From the NCBI GenBank assembly GCA_022410635.1, contig JAJVDF010000136.1:894968-958967 (forward strand): a stretch of DNA of 64,000 nucleotides, read 5' to 3'. The notes beneath the pieces were generated by a model. That model was given only the letters and a program-made list of their open reading frames with translations, did not search any database and was not told where the DNA came from. The position numbers and the translations under genes were made by a program. Shown piece after piece: positions 53,121 through 64,000 of the stretch; the stretch's first letter is position 1, and every line of letters begins with the position of its first letter. The DNA is from Tretioscincus oriximinensis (lineage: Eukaryota; Chordata; Lepidosauria; Squamata; Gymnophthalmidae).

Positions 53121-53846
53121 GAAGGGCAGGCTATTTGGGAGTGCTCACAAAGTATGAGCTTCATTTTCGTTTGTTTTCAGATGGTAAGAGGAATAGAATT
53201 CTATTATATTTCTAATATAAAACACTCACAAATATAGGAAAATGAGAGATTCGCNACTGTCAATCCCCCCATTGTGGCATAGATACATGATTTCTTACAC
53301 TGATGAAACATTTCGGCGATTTCCTACGGCTCTTCCATAAAACAATTTCGTATGGCTCTTCCGTAAAGAACCAAGGAAAACTGATTTAAATCTCCAAACT
53401 TCCAGCAGGTTCATTTCTCTCTCTTGATGAAAACCTGTTTTCACACAGATACAAATGCACGCCAGCAGCATGTTAGTCACAGCCAGGTATTTTTAGAATT
53501 CTGCAACGCCACTCAAGGGGCGAGGTAAGTCGTTTCTTTTCAAACTACAAAGCATGTTATGAACAAAACAAATGCGACACATTATAATGTCTTGACAGCT
53601 GTCTTCCTCTCTTTTCTCTCCTCTCTGGGACGTGTTTCCTTTTTCTGTCAATCCAGATTGCCACCTTGTCATTTGAATTCCTTCTTAAAATTCCATTATT
53701 TCACCTTAAGTTTACTTTCTTTTGTTTCTCACTTGCTGTCTTTCTCTGCTGACCACACTTTATTTCTAACTTCCTTTATTGCCTCTTCTTCTGCCCACAC
53801 AAGTACTGGATTCTTGTGTGGGCAGAAGAAATTCTTTTCTCAGTAG
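53121..53846. other. No recognised feature
   Basis: T/C-rich at the right end; nothing recognised. Confidence 0.3.
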
Positions 53847-53847
53847 C

Positions 53848-54097
53848 ATTTATTTATTTATTTATTTGTATTTATACCCCACCCAAAGGTCTCAGGGCAG
53901 CCTACCATAGGGTGGTGCACATAGCTTTTGTTGCTTTCTCCACAACAGACACCCTGTGGAGTAGGTAGGGCTGAGAGAGTTCAAAGAACTGTGACTAGCC
54001 CAAGGTCACCCAGCTGGCTTCATGGAGGAGTGGGGAATCGAACTGGGAGACTACCATATAAGAGTCCTACGCTCTAACCACTACACCAAACTGACTC
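53848..54097 (-). mobile_element. SINE B, minus strand, full length
   Basis: (TTTA)n, CCCAAAGGTCTCAGGGCAGC, GGTGGTGCACATAGC, AGGTCACCCAGCTGGCTTCA, GGGGAATCGAACTGGGAG, CACTACACCAAACTGACTC. Confidence 0.9.
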
Positions 54098-54414
54098 CTC
54101 AGATATTTTGCACTCGTGCCTAAACAAAGCCCCAGTCAGTCCTCTCAGAACCCTAGCCTCATCAACTGATTTTGACCAGTTCCTCAGGATTAAAGATGTT
54201 GGAATATCACCAAAGTTGAAGAAAAGTGTGAAATTTGGTCATGATTTAACAAGGACTAAAATGAGGAGGAACTTACGTGGCTTATCTGAGCTTCATTTCT
54301 TCTTGAGAGAATTCAAGGGGATGGCCTGTATCAGACTTTCTAGCAAAACAGCTTTTAGAACCTTTGACGATACCAAAAAACCCCACACTGGTAGGGTAGT
54401 ATTTGTAGACTAGT
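54098..54414. other. No recognised feature
   Basis: A 101-codon plus-strand open frame fills most of this stretch. It matches no family I know and has no regulatory context; probably chance. Confidence 0.25.
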
Positions 54415-54512
54415 CTACTAGACTCCATTGAATCTGAAGAGAAAGACTTGTCTATGGAAACTCATGTTAAGTATGTTTCTTGTTAGTTTCTAAGACGTTA
54501 TGGGCTCCCTCG
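54415..54512 (+). repeat. GTAGAC-family unit
   Basis: GAATCTGAAGAGAAAGACTT, GTCTATGGAAACTCATG, TTTCTTGTTAGTTTCTAAGA, GGGCTCCCTCGCTGGGA. Confidence 0.6.
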
Positions 54513-54553
54513 CTGGGAACTGAGCTCTTCTTGATAAGCTTCTTGATTCTCAT

Positions 54554-54755
54554 TAGGCTGAGCAGATGACCCTTTTTGGGTGTGTGTGTGTGAAAACCCG
54601 GTTTTGCAGTGCCTCCCGGTTTTTCCTGAGGGAAAAAAATTAAAAAGATTTTTTTTTCAAAAAAAANCCCTTTTTCTGAAAATCTTTTTTCCTCACCAAA
54701 ANCCATGAGGCACTCCAAAGACGAGTTTCTACCCCTTCCCCACAAGGTCAGCCTA
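54554..54755. mobile_element. TGACCAG-short foldback MITE, copy 6
   Basis: TAGGCTGAGCAGATGACCC to CAAGGTCAGCCTA, with diverged arms and a T/A-rich centre. The oldest-looking short copy. Confidence 0.82.
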
Positions 54756-55330
54756 GTTAATATCATAGTAGCACACAATGATTTTATTATAATGTGATTC
54801 CTGTTGTTAAGTCTAAGTACAGTGTGGTTTGAAGGAAAGTGACAAAGGCATTTCATTATTAATCCTTTTACTATACCTTGTGGTTGCATGTCAATAGATG
54901 TTTGTGCATTGGTGAGTTGGCCTTTTCTATACTGAGATTCCCTTTGGCATTTATATCAGAATAAGAACCTGGCATTCCAATCATAAAGCAAAATATTCCA
55001 CAAGAGAGGAGCAGCAGAATTGGAATACCTCTGCAACTTCTAGTCCATCATTAAGAAGCTCAATAGAGATAAAGGTTTTCTGGCACAAACTCCCCATACA
55101 CTTGAGGACTGATCTTCTTNCCACTTTTCTGCACTATTTGACTGTCAAACTTTTACCTAGGTACACCTCTTTCCTCCAGGCCCGTCCCTCCACTTAAAAA
55201 GACTAACTTCTGCACTTGAGCTGTATTTGATCTGATTAATTGACCATANCCACATTTACATGTTTATTGTTATAACCCTGCATTCAGTTTGATATCTGCC
55301 AGCTGTTTCTCAGCATTTGTACNTGGTAGT
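54756..55330. other. No recognised feature
   Basis: Nothing recognised. Confidence 0.3.
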
Positions 55331-55336
55331 TGTTTC

Positions 55337-55376
55337 CTAGCATCTGGAGAAGCAGACATGACAAGAAAGCTCATGC
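55337..55376 (+). repeat. GTAGAC-family fragment
   Basis: AGCATCTGGAGAAGCAGACA and GAAAGCTCATGCC, cut off where SINE A begins. Confidence 0.55.
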
Positions 55377-55765
55377 CTGTTGGCTCAGTCGCTAAGGAAT
55401 CCGTCTCTCATCTGAGAGATGGGGTTTCGAAGCCCTGTGTCGGACGTGGGGAGACCTTCCACTAGCCTGTAGCTCTAGCCAACCCAGCTATTCTAAAGCA
55501 TGAATTGCAAGAAATTGCAACTGGCTGCAAGTAGATAAATGGGAACCACCACAGCCTAATGGGGAAGATAGAATGTCAGCCTTTGGGCAAAATATCCTTG
55601 AAAGCCGCTTTGAGTCCCTTTGAAAGGTAAGAAAAAGTGGGGTATAAGAACCCAGTTCTTCTTCTTCTTCTTCTTCTTCTTCTTCTTCTTCTTCTTCTTC
55701 TTCTTCTTCTTCTTCTTCTTCTTCTTCTTCTTCCTCCTCTTCCTCTTCCTCTTCCTCCTCCTCCT
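55377..55765 (+). mobile_element. SINE A, plus strand, reference copy
   Basis: Head TGGCTCAGTCGCTAAGGAAT, B box GGGTTTCGAAGCCC, body CAACCCAGCTATTCTAAAGC and GAATTGCAAGAAATTGCAAC, tail AAGCCGCTTTGAGTCCCTTT, GTATAAGAACCCAG, then (TTC)n and (TCC)n over 100 bp. Confidence 0.92.
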
Positions 55766-56139
55766 GCCTCACAGGAGCAGCAAGAATCCTACCATCTCTG
55801 AGTAAGAACTTCCAAGCCTTATTGTAGAAAAAAACTCACATTCCAAAGTCAACCAGTAAAAAGTACACAGTCAAAAAGAAAATGAGCTGAAAGAAAGCTG
55901 TTTAATTTATTTTGTCTTCGGGCCTATAAGTATTTTTTTACAGGGCTTTGAGGATGACGTTTTGAGGTCAGGCAATTATCCGGAATGTTGGCTAGCCTGC
56001 ATCATTTTGTATCACAACACCTTGGTATATTTTCAGGCCCCATTTGTATGTTTGATTTATTGAAAGTTTTGTGACGCTGCATAGACGTTCTTAGGATTTG
56101 TGATGATGAAATAAACGTTGGTTGATTAAAAACTTCTGA
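55766..56139. other. No recognised feature
   Basis: Nothing recognised. Confidence 0.3.
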
Positions 56140-56752
56140 GTGATCCAGAGTGATTTTTTGAAATTGGGTGAATGGGCAACAAAGTGGCAAAAGCACTTTG
56201 AGTTAAGCAACTGCAAAATCATGCACACTGGAGCAAAGAACCCCAATTACTCCTACCAACTGATGGAAACCAAGCTTTCTGTGACAGAGCAGGAAAGGGC
56301 TATTGGGGTGTTGGTGGACAGGTCAATGAACGTGTACAGCGGCAGTGAAAAAAGCAAATTCAATGTTAGGGATAATTAGTAAAGGAATTGAAAACAAGTC
56401 AGCAAGTTTTGTTTTGCCTCTTTATACATAAGTGGTGAGGTCCCACTTGGAATACTGTGGACACTTCTGGTCACCACATCTTACAAAGGACATTATGGAA
56501 CTAGAGAAGGTACAGAAAAAGGCAACGAGAATGATCAAAAGGCTGGAGCAACTCTCTTATGAAATCTGGCTGCAACGTCTGGGCCTCTTCAGCCTCGAAA
56601 GGTGACATTTGAGAGGTGATCTGATTGAAGTGTACAAAATCATGCATGGGATGGATAGGGTGAATACAGAAAAAATGTTTTCTCTATCGCACAACTCAAG
56701 GACCATGGGGCATAGAAGGCTGGACTAGATGGGCTCCGGCCCAATTCAGGTG
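56140..56752 (+). pseudogene. CR1 LINE fragment, internally deleted, joined to DIRS
   Basis: Coding remnant from LKLGEWATKWQKHFELSNCK (about 56158) through ETKLSVTEQERAIGVLVDRS to LQRLGLFSLER. At about 56709 it jumps from the coding part (GGACCATGGGGC) to the 3' UTR (ATAGAAGGCTGGACTAGATG) and stops at CCCAATTCAG without the terminal repeats. The DIRS frame begins within a few bases. Confidence 0.85.
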
Positions 56753-56754
56753 TC

Positions 56755-57670
56755 AGGTGGCCGCAACTGCTGAAGTTCTAGATATTCGATCTGGATCTCC
56801 ATTGGGTAAACATCCTCCCACACAGAAATTCTTGAGGACAGTCAAGAATGCAGTGGGGGCAGTAAAGCACAGGGTGCCATTTTGGGATTTACATACGGTG
56901 TTAAAGGTTCTAACAGGCCCTCCATTCAAGTCTTTAGGGGAAGATTCCTTGGCTCATTTGAACTACAAAACGGCCTTCTTGTTGGCACTTGTTAGTACCA
57001 GGAGGGTGTCTGAGTCGGCAGCCCTGTCCTTGCACCCCCAGAGCTATAATGTAAATCCGGACATGGTGATATTGAGGTTTTTCATGACCCAGGACATTGT
57101 GGTTCCATCGTTTTGTCCCAATCCACAAACTCCAAAGGAGAGGTACTGGCACGCACTGGATGCTAGAAGATCTTTATTGTGGTATGTTAAANGTACAGCA
57201 CAATTCAGGAGAACAGAGTCTTTGTTTACGCTATTCCACCCTATTAAAAAGGGTGGCAAGGTGTCAGTGAAGACAGTGGCATTTTGGGTAACTGAATGCA
57301 TTAAAGTGGCGTACAGGATTTCAGGGAAATCTCTGCCAGGGACGATATTTGCACATTCCATGAGGTCAAGGGCAACCATGTAGGTGTTTTTCAATAGAGC
57401 GTCCTTGATGGAAATTTGCCTGGCAGCAACATGGCAAAATCCATCGACGTTCACTAAACATTATAAGCTAGACATATTTAGATTGTCTAGGGGTTCTTTG
57501 GGAAGGAGGATAGATCAGTATACTTTAGATCAGGAAGAACCCTAGTCTCCCATCCTAGGGTGTGTGTGCTGTGGTACNTCCCATTATAATTGGCATCCCT
57601 TTCCGGTTTCCATCTTCTATGACATGAACACCTACTTACCTGAGAGGTTGTGTTCAAGAAGACGGAAGAG
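56755..57670 (+). pseudogene. DIRS-type tyrosine recombinase, 5'-truncated
   Basis: An open frame of 208 codons (56757-57380) continues in the same frame after one stop (57381-57383) to a natural-looking stop at 57543. Counting from 56757, LLALVSTRRVSESAAL holds the box-1 Arg at about 82-83. HSMR (200-203) is the H-x-x-R of box 2. After the stop, LAATWQNPSTFTKHYKLD carries the expected Tyr at 236. These are the catalytic residues of tyrosine recombinases. The surrounding sequence (KTAFLLAL, the HY near the end) is of DIRS rather than integrase or Crypton type. DIRS elements integrate with this enzyme instead of a DDE integrase. No RT, RNase H or methylase part is here. The TAG inside box 2-Y and the missing 5' part make it inactive. 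The 3' flank (AACACCTACTTACCTGAGAG) probably belongs to the element. Confidence 0.85.
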
Positions 57671-60570
57671 GGAAGGGATGCCACTTCACCCATCTAACGG
57701 GGGTTCGCTTTCCACGTTATTTGATGCCTAACGGAGATCGAAGGCAGCTTGGTCCGCAGTAGGTAGACACGTGTAACAGGAATCACACGGGCAACATGAC
57801 TTGGATCAAGAAGCAATTTCAGGAGGTCCACGGGTCATGGAGTCCTCCAGAATGCCCTCGTGTTCAATCTTTTAGTGACCCAAAATCAGAAGGCGTGTAT
57901 CAAGATTATGACGATGAGAAAGGGGTGGGCAGACCCCACGTGGGTCAGGTGGTGACACCTGTGTGACATGTTTCTCTCCTCCCCAAGGAGGTGCAGCCTG
58001 GTCAGGAAACTCCAAATATGGTATAAGGTTGGTAAACAGGATGGACCCTCAGTAGCCACTTAATTGCTTTTGCATTATCTTAATTACTGGAACCCAGTGA
58101 CTCACCCTGAGGAGAAGTGGTATTAATGATCTTAAATGGTTTACCTCCTGGCTGCTATCAGGCTGATGGGTCAGTCCAGGTACACAGCCTGGTTAAACAA
58201 AGATTGTGCCTTTGCCTTAATGGGTGCCAATTTAATCTATTCAGTCTGGAAAGGCTTCATGAATGAGATATGCCTTGGGGGCAGGAAGAGATGATTTGGC
58301 CTCTCCTGTATACTCCTGGGCTGGGTTGACCAGAGATTTTTTGCAAAATTTCCATACAGGCCTCGCTTTGGCTCACAGGGTCAATCCAAGTTCATATTAA
58401 TATTAATCTATATGATGCCAATCAATATATGCTATATTACTGGCTCCCACACCCATCGACTAGGATTCTTGGGGGAGAAAGTTTGGTTAAAGGTTTATAA
58501 AGGTTAAGATGTAGGNGATGTGCCTTTTTCTGTTGCATTGCCATGGATATCATTAAAACTTTGGCAGAAAAGTGTTANGTGGCAACATGTCTTTCTTATT
58601 CGGGGAGTGATCTTACTTACCTGGATTTTACGCTTCGAAAAGGACTGGGGACCTCCTGTCAGTGGAGGAGTTTTACACCCAGGGAGTTTCCATTCTGTTG
58701 CTTTCCTGNGGGGGGTCTTTGGCTGTGCAGCCGCCTGGCTGTGTGTGTAACATTTTCGGCCAGATTCTCTTGACCCTCTGCTTTGTGCATAACTGCTTTC
58801 GAGCAGCGCACACTCAACCACGATCTATTATTTCACTTTTTGCCAGGGAAGGAGGAGGGAGAGGGACAAAATTTGGGACTAGATTCGATGGCGACGAAGC
58901 AGTTTTATTCAATCCCTGGTAAACAAAGAACAGCCCGGGAGGGACAGACGTGGTGGCAGCAGAAGCAGAAGAGCCGAATGAGCGTGGAGGCAGGGGTGGG
59001 GGTTCCTTTGTTTTCATTCCCTGGCTGAAGCGCCAACCCACAAGTAGGAAGCACACCGTCAACTGCTGGTTCTCCCCCTTCCCTTGCCAGAAAAACAGGG
59101 CTGTTAACCTGAAGTGGATACGGAGTGGGATTTAAGGACCCACTTCAGGTTGAATTTGGAACTTTCAAAACACTTTCCATTCCGTGTTAAAAGTGTAGCT
59201 TGTTTTGCAGCCGAAATGTATTCTATCATCCGGCATGAGACTGAGGATAGAGATGCTTCCTTGTCCTTCTAGTTCCAAAAAGAAAAATAGCAAAAGCTCT
59301 TCACATTTCCAAACGGCATTTTTAAATAGAATGAAAGAGCTCTACTAACATCTAATTTATTCCAACTCNCTACTTCTTGAGATCAAGGAAGGTAGAAACA
59401 TGAACTGATCTTAGAAATGAATTAAAGGTCAAGCCCAAAGATGTCTTTATCAGTCTGATATAAAACAATCTGGAAACTGACTGAAATTTTTAGACCTTCC
59501 TTGTTAAAGAGATAGAAAGGTTGCCTTCCTGGTCACGAATTAAAAGTCTACAGAAGCTTCTGTTTAAACTTCAATCAAGGAGTAGTCCCAATACTTCCGT
59601 TAAAGCCCCTCATGCGAAACTTTCTAGTCTGTTATTGTTGGATTTATCCCAGAATAGCATTCTGTTATCTGTATCTAGTCCAGAAGGCTTAGAGTGGTTT
59701 GGTAGCTGCTGTACCACACAAAATGGCGCCAACCCACCCATTTTGCTTCTGACTTCCCAAAGAAGAATTTTCTAGAACCAAATAATGGGCTTTATTGCCA
59801 ATTGGATCATAATTGACCTGGTTAATTCCCTTTCCCTGACACTTGTGTATTTATTAAAATTATTTTTTTAATTCAGTTNCCGCTCATGAGAATGTCTAGA
59901 AGGTTTCATAAGAATTATGCGTTCCTTCTCCTCAGGGCCTTTGTCATAAAACAGGCCTTTGGTTGTTTCCACATTTTCCTTCAGAGATTGTATCTGGGAA
60001 GCATTGCGATCTATTGGGTTGAGATAATTTTTCCCGCCTTTCATACTACCCCAGGCTGGGAGCAGGAACTATTATGGCTGTATTCTCTACTTTGTTTTGC
60101 TCAACATGCCTTGGTGCCTTCTCCCACACTGCAACTGTGTGAAAATATGTTAACAGACAAGTTGAACACAGAAAGGATGGAATACAGCATTCATTTTTCC
60201 TGCTTAAATGTTTGACCAAAACATGTCGTAACGTGCACAGAAGGCATGGAATANAGTGTTTGTACTTTCTGCGTGTTTTGACAGAAAAAGAATAATTATT
60301 GACATTAGTTATGATTGGATGAAAACAAGTCATGTGACATGATCTGGAATGTATCATTTGTACTTTTTACAGGAATATTTCAAGAGCTCAAGAACGGTTG
60401 TGGACCCTGACTGTGACTGATTAAAAACAAGTCATGTAACATAACAGGACACAGAAGATTGGAAATAGATTCCAGACGGTATGGAATAAATCATTTATCT
60501 GAAGCAATGAATACAGGACTTTCTCCAGGAATGTTTTATACAGCAGGAATGACTGTAGATTGTTAAAAAG
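57671..60570. other. Mostly unrecognised; possible DIRS 3' part and approximate tandem
   Basis: The first 300-800 bases may still be DIRS-derived, but I cannot show it. Overlapping short frames at 58504-58920 have no similarity I recognise. At 60320-60370 and 60424-60500, blocks AAAACAAGTCATGT, TGGAAT and TCATTT recur, an approximate direct duplication of about 105 bp. Confidence 0.3.
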
Positions 60571-60571
60571 T

Positions 60572-60673
60572 TAGGGTTGTCAAACGTCCCCCAAAACTGG
60601 GAATGTCCCGAATTTGTGGACAAGAAGATTGTCCCNGCCGGTTTTGTAAAAATCCTGGATTTTGGCAACGCTA
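60572..60673. mobile_element. Small MITE with TIR TAGGGTTGTCAA
   Basis: TAGGGTTGTCAAACGTCCC at the left and the inverse of TTTAGCGTTGCCAAAATCC at the right; the interior is also partly self-complementary. The end type (TAGGGTTGCCAA) is common among amniote hAT-like MITEs, from general knowledge. Confidence 0.5.
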
Positions 60674-60859
60674 AACGAGGGGAAGAAAGATATCATCAAA
60701 GGAACCTTCAAGCCAGGATGTTAGCAAAGCAACCTTCACATTACAACCTGCAGGAAACCATGCAAAAAAAAAAGCTTGAGTATTAAAACACAAACATACT
60801 AAACTAAGCGCCTCTCATTGGAGGCATCACTCTCTCTCTTTCATAACCTGGTAGTAGTA

Positions 60860-60871
60860 GTAGTAGTAGTA

Positions 60872-60903
<32 letters not shown>

Positions 60904-61292
60904 AGAAGAGGAAGAAGAAGAAGAAGAGGAAGAAGAAAAAGAAGAGAAAGAAGGAGAAGAAGACGACGAGAACGAAGAAGAAGAAGAAGAAGAAGAAGAA
61001 CTGGGTTCTTATACCCCACTTTTCTCACCTCTCAATGGGACTCAAAGTGGCTTACAAGGGTATTTTGCCCGAATGTTCACATTCTACCTTCCCCACCAAG
61101 CTGTGGTGGTTCCCATGTATCTACTTGCAGTCAGTTGCAATTTCTTGCACTTCTTGCTTTCGAGTAGCTGGGTTGGCTAGAGCTACAGGGTAGTGGAAGG
61201 TGCTCACTCCTCCCCTTCCGACACAGGGATTTGAAACCCCATCGCCCAGATGAGAGATGGTTTCCTAAGCGACTGAGCCATCCACGCCTGCT
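60860..61292 (-). mobile_element. SINE A, minus strand, with 140-bp purine tract
   Basis: (TAG)n at 60850, (GAA/GGA)n to 61000, then GTTCTTATACCCCACTTTTC, AAAGTGGCTTACAAGGG, TCGAGTAGCTGGGTTGGC, CACAGGGATTTGAAACCCC, CGACTGAGCCATCCACGCC. The acidic and basic open frames over the tract are artefacts of the repeat. Confidence 0.9.
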
Positions 61293-62796
61293 ATGGTAGA
61301 TATATTCGGATGGATGGAGTCATCATCGGATGGAAGCCACGAAGGGGATACTCTAGTAATGTTGTCCAACTCCACAGCGAGTGAGGATCTGGACCAATGA
61401 GTTTGAATAATCGGGACGGAGACTTTAATCCTCCTAATGATTTGAAGCAGCGATGCCTAGAGGGCACCGTAGGCACACATGCTCGTGAATTCCATGCCCG
61501 TGATATTCCCCCGTGATAGGCGTATGTAAATGATCTGCAGCTGGGCTTTCCCAGCTACCCCGCTGCCACACTGCAGGGCTCTCTGGGCATGATGTCCCCG
61601 GGACNCAGGGGTTGCACTTGGGGGCTGATGGAAGAACCTTTTTCTGATGGGGATCCGGAGTCGGCGTGGAGGAGGTAGAAAGGGACAGGTGTGCTGCCCG
61701 CTGTGTGTGTGCTAATTTCTAAATTGTGTCCTGGTTTTGGGCACTTAGATTATGGAAATTCTATAAAAAGTAATCCATACAAGTTAAGTTTAAGTTCATT
61801 TTAAGTATGTTTTCGGAGTATTTGGGGGAACAAGGAAGCAGTTAGCAAATGCTCTGTTCCTGCTAATCACTTGGACTATTCCCCCAATCGATTGCAAAAA
61901 GCCCTCTCTATGCAATGACAAAATTTGCACTTCAATCAATTTCTTCTTTCCCCAAGTAGCAATACGGCAGTATCCTTCTTTGACCTGTTGGCAGTCTTTA
62001 GTGTTTTTTGTTAGTTTGTTTCTCCAAATCTGTGGTTCCCATTGTCCTTTCCCTTGGGTCAAACGTACAGGTGACAGTGCCCCAACGTCCGCTGCGTTGC
62101 ATTTGCAATAATCAAAATCAATAATAAATTATATGGAGATATATCGCAATTGGCTTATTTTATTCCTGCCCTGAAAACACCAGCCGGGAGCCAACGGGAA
62201 AAATTTATGAAGCTTGAAAATGAGCACGTAGTTAAAAATGTAATAGCAGAGGAAATATTTATTGGTGGAATCTGCATTATTTTAACTAGTGAATATATCG
62301 GTGGCAGGCTGGCCATCCATCAGAAATTAAGTGATGTCAGAGATTTCATTCCTTGGGAGGCCACTAAAGTCTGGGCACCCAAATAAAATGTGTAAGTCAT
62401 AAAATTTATAACTCATACGGCTTTTTTTGCAGTCCAATTATGGTGGACATTAGTTTTGGCTTGTCTTTTGCTTCCTGGCCTGTTTAAATATTTCTTNTCA
62501 TTTCCGAGCAGTTTTTTTCCAATATAGATCTGCATGTATCCTGCTGGTGAAGTCGTCTTAATAATGCTGCAAGTTAAGGGGGTGGGGAATGACCTTTCTT
62601 CTGTCAGGGGCCATTTGGTTATTTATAACATTACTCAAGGACCATAGCCCCTTCTCATCCCAGGCTACACCCTCAGCCACCCAACCACGCCCTGACCCCA
62701 CCCCTCCCCCATCCAGGTCCACAGAATCACCAGCTTTTCAGTGTCCTCCAGCCCCTTGTCCCCTAGGTTTTGACAGGCTGCTTCGGGTTTTCTATT
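61293..62796. other. No recognised feature
   Basis: About 1.5 kb with no recognised repeat. A C-rich part at 62650-62760 borders the next SINE. Short open frames only. Confidence 0.35.
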
Positions 62797-62920
62797 TAGA
62801 AGAAGAATCCAGTTTTTATACCCTGCCCTTCTCACNCAAAGGGACTCAGATCAGCTTACAAGGGTATTTCCCCATTGAAGGCTTAGTTCCAGCTATGCCT
62901 GGCCCACCAATTGCAGCCAC
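62797..62920 (-). mobile_element. SINE A fragment, minus strand
   Basis: GAAGAAGAATCCAGTTTTTA, CACNCAAAGGGACTCAGATC, AGCTTACAAGGGTATTTCCC, GAAGGCTTAGTTCC. Head half missing. Confidence 0.8.
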
Positions 62921-62929
62921 TTCTGGATA

Positions 62930-63500
62930 GGGATGATCGGGACACAGTGATCCACGCTCTGGTAATTTCCAGGTTGGACTACTGTAAATGTACTCTATAA
63001 GGGGCTACCCTTGAAAACGGTTCGGAAGCTGCAGCTGGTGCAGAACGCAGCAGCTAGGCTGCTGGCCAGTTCAACTGGCCGGACACACATCATTTGGTTC
63101 TGAAAGAACTGCACTGGCTGCCAATTTGCTACTGAGCCCAATTCCAGGTCTTAACTCTCATCTATAAATCCCTACATAACTTGGGCCCCAAATATCTAAA
63201 GGAATGCCTTCTCCCATATGAGCCTGCCCTTAGTGGCAGAGAAGGTGGGAACCCGGAATAGGGCCTTCTCTGTGGCAGTCTCCCCCTCGAGTCTATTCAC
63301 CATCTGTGTGCACTTTCAGAAAATGCTTGAAAACGCACCTCTTTGGCCTGGCCTTTGGCTGAAAAAACAACTGTCTCATCCCCATTTTTAGATATGGCTG
63401 TTTTTAATGTGTTAAAATTATGGTTTTATTGTTAACCGCCCTGAGACCTACGTGTATAGGGCGGTATAAAAATGTAAATAGAATATTTATTTTATTTATT
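62930..63500 (+). pseudogene. L2-like LINE 3' end with tail
   Basis: Reading across frames, DTVIHALVISRLDYC (62940-62985), RKLQLVQNAAARLL (about 63027-63068) and CIHFQK-type blocks identify the C-terminal region of an L2-clade LINE. The 3' UTR contains CCTTTGGCTGAAAAAACAAC and ends GTTAACCGCCCTGAGACCTA with a (TTTA)n array. Its tail closely matches the SINE B tail. Confidence 0.85.
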
Positions 63501-63504
63501 TATT

Positions 63505-63632
63505 TATCTTCCCCATCACACTGTGGTGTTACCCATTTATCTACTAGCAAATTTCTTTTCTTTCGAACAGCTGGGATTGCTGACGCTAAGACCAGGACAG
63601 AGCGCCCAGTCCTCTCCATGGCCAACACCTGA
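63505..63632 (-). mobile_element. SINE A fragment, minus strand
   Basis: ATCTTCCCCATCACACTGTG, CCCATTTATCTACTAGCAAA, TTTCGAACAGCTGGG and GGCCAACACCTGAGG. The (TTC)n tail and head are missing. Confidence 0.6.
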
Positions 63633-64000
63633 GGCCGCAAACAACATCTCTGTTGAAATACCAAAGCTCTTAATCTCATTAACTACCGTGTCCTGTACCA
63701 CTGCTGTTTTTTCCTGTGTAAATTCAACAGGATTAAGCAGCGTATCAACCTTCTGTAGCCTCCACTCACGCTGAAGCAGGCAAAGGATCACAAGGTAGGG
63801 CTGGAACTCCCAGAAGCTTTCGTAAGAAATGCCCAGTCATCATAATGAAAAGACTGGATATTTAGCTATAGAAATTGCATAAATGTACTAGCAGGGAAAT
63901 TCGTAATGATGGACCTTCCTGCTGCTACCANAGCTGGATTCCAGCAATTATATATGGGAAACCCCACAAGCCATAATAACACGATTATAGCATGGCTTGA
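63633..64000. other. No recognised feature
   Basis: Ordinary sequence to the end of the window. Confidence 0.3.

Noticed and set aside
55385..55445. tRNA-gene-like A and B boxes
   Set aside because: They belong to the SINE A head and do not fold as a complete tRNA; the same holds for SINE B heads.
58504..59135. Cluster of overlapping frames of 60-105 residues after the DIRS fragment
   Set aside because: None reads as a known DIRS or host domain and they contain Ns; I could not support a gene.
62150..62386. 78-residue frame as a possible exon
   Set aside because: No consensus splice sites in frame and no similarity I recognise.

Overview
This window looks like gene-poor, repeat-dense DNA from a squamate reptile (lizard or gecko type). 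The evidence is the mixture of interspersed repeats: CR1 LINEs in two lineages, L2-like LINEs, an L1/Tx1-type LINE, a DIRS-type tyrosine-recombinase retroelement, two tRNA-derived SINE families (one with the AAGCCGCTTTGAG...(CTT)n tail familiar from Sauria-type SINEs), several hAT-like and foldback MITEs, and long tri- and tetranucleotide arrays. I recognise no complete host gene, no rRNA or tRNA gene and no CRISPR array. Scattered single Ns and one 340-base N run show draft assembly quality. All family assignments come from reading the sequence; no database was searched.

Layout. 0-5 kb: a foldback MITE, a CR1 3' end, a large palindrome split by a second palindromic repeat, and repeat family E. 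4.7-7.9 kb: a dead L1/Tx1-like LINE lying in a GTAGAC-family repeat and itself carrying a small hairpin MITE. 8-15.7 kb: a GC-rich block, SINE A copies, a possible LTR, a nested SINE pair, a CR1 fragment and SINE B. 16.1-18.1 kb: the longest CR1 copy, with most of a reverse transcriptase domain. 18.8-30 kb: CR1 3' ends (mostly minus strand), the first long TGACCAG MITE, CR1/SINE A composites, and a GTAGAC-unit array interleaved with tetranucleotide repeats. 30-39 kb: an LTR-like segment, SINE B copies, four short TGACCAG foldbacks, a 400-bp GACA/GATA tract and a 160-bp AAT tract. 39-53 kb: five more long TGACCAG MITEs, a MITE with a different TIR, a hAT remnant with a perfect 8-bp target-site duplication, a second hAT-like element split by a SINE, the assembly gap, and an L2 copy broken by two insertions. 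53-64 kb: SINEs, a last TGACCAG foldback, CR1 joined to a DIRS tyrosine recombinase, a small foldback MITE, and an L2 3' end.

How the parts relate. The best candidate for something not commonly described is the TGACCAG MITE family. Its long form (about 430-580 bp, 7-8 bp target-site duplications, so hAT-like) carries internal copies of CCACTAGGGGGC, which fits the CTCF core consensus, plus an inverted pair of POU octamers. Its short form is a foldback built from one end of the long form. The second is the GTAGAC repeat, in which a unit of roughly 85 bp alternates with expanded tetranucleotide arrays and often forms a palindrome. SINE B shares its 3' tail with the L2-like LINE in this window, which suggests L2 machinery mobilised it.
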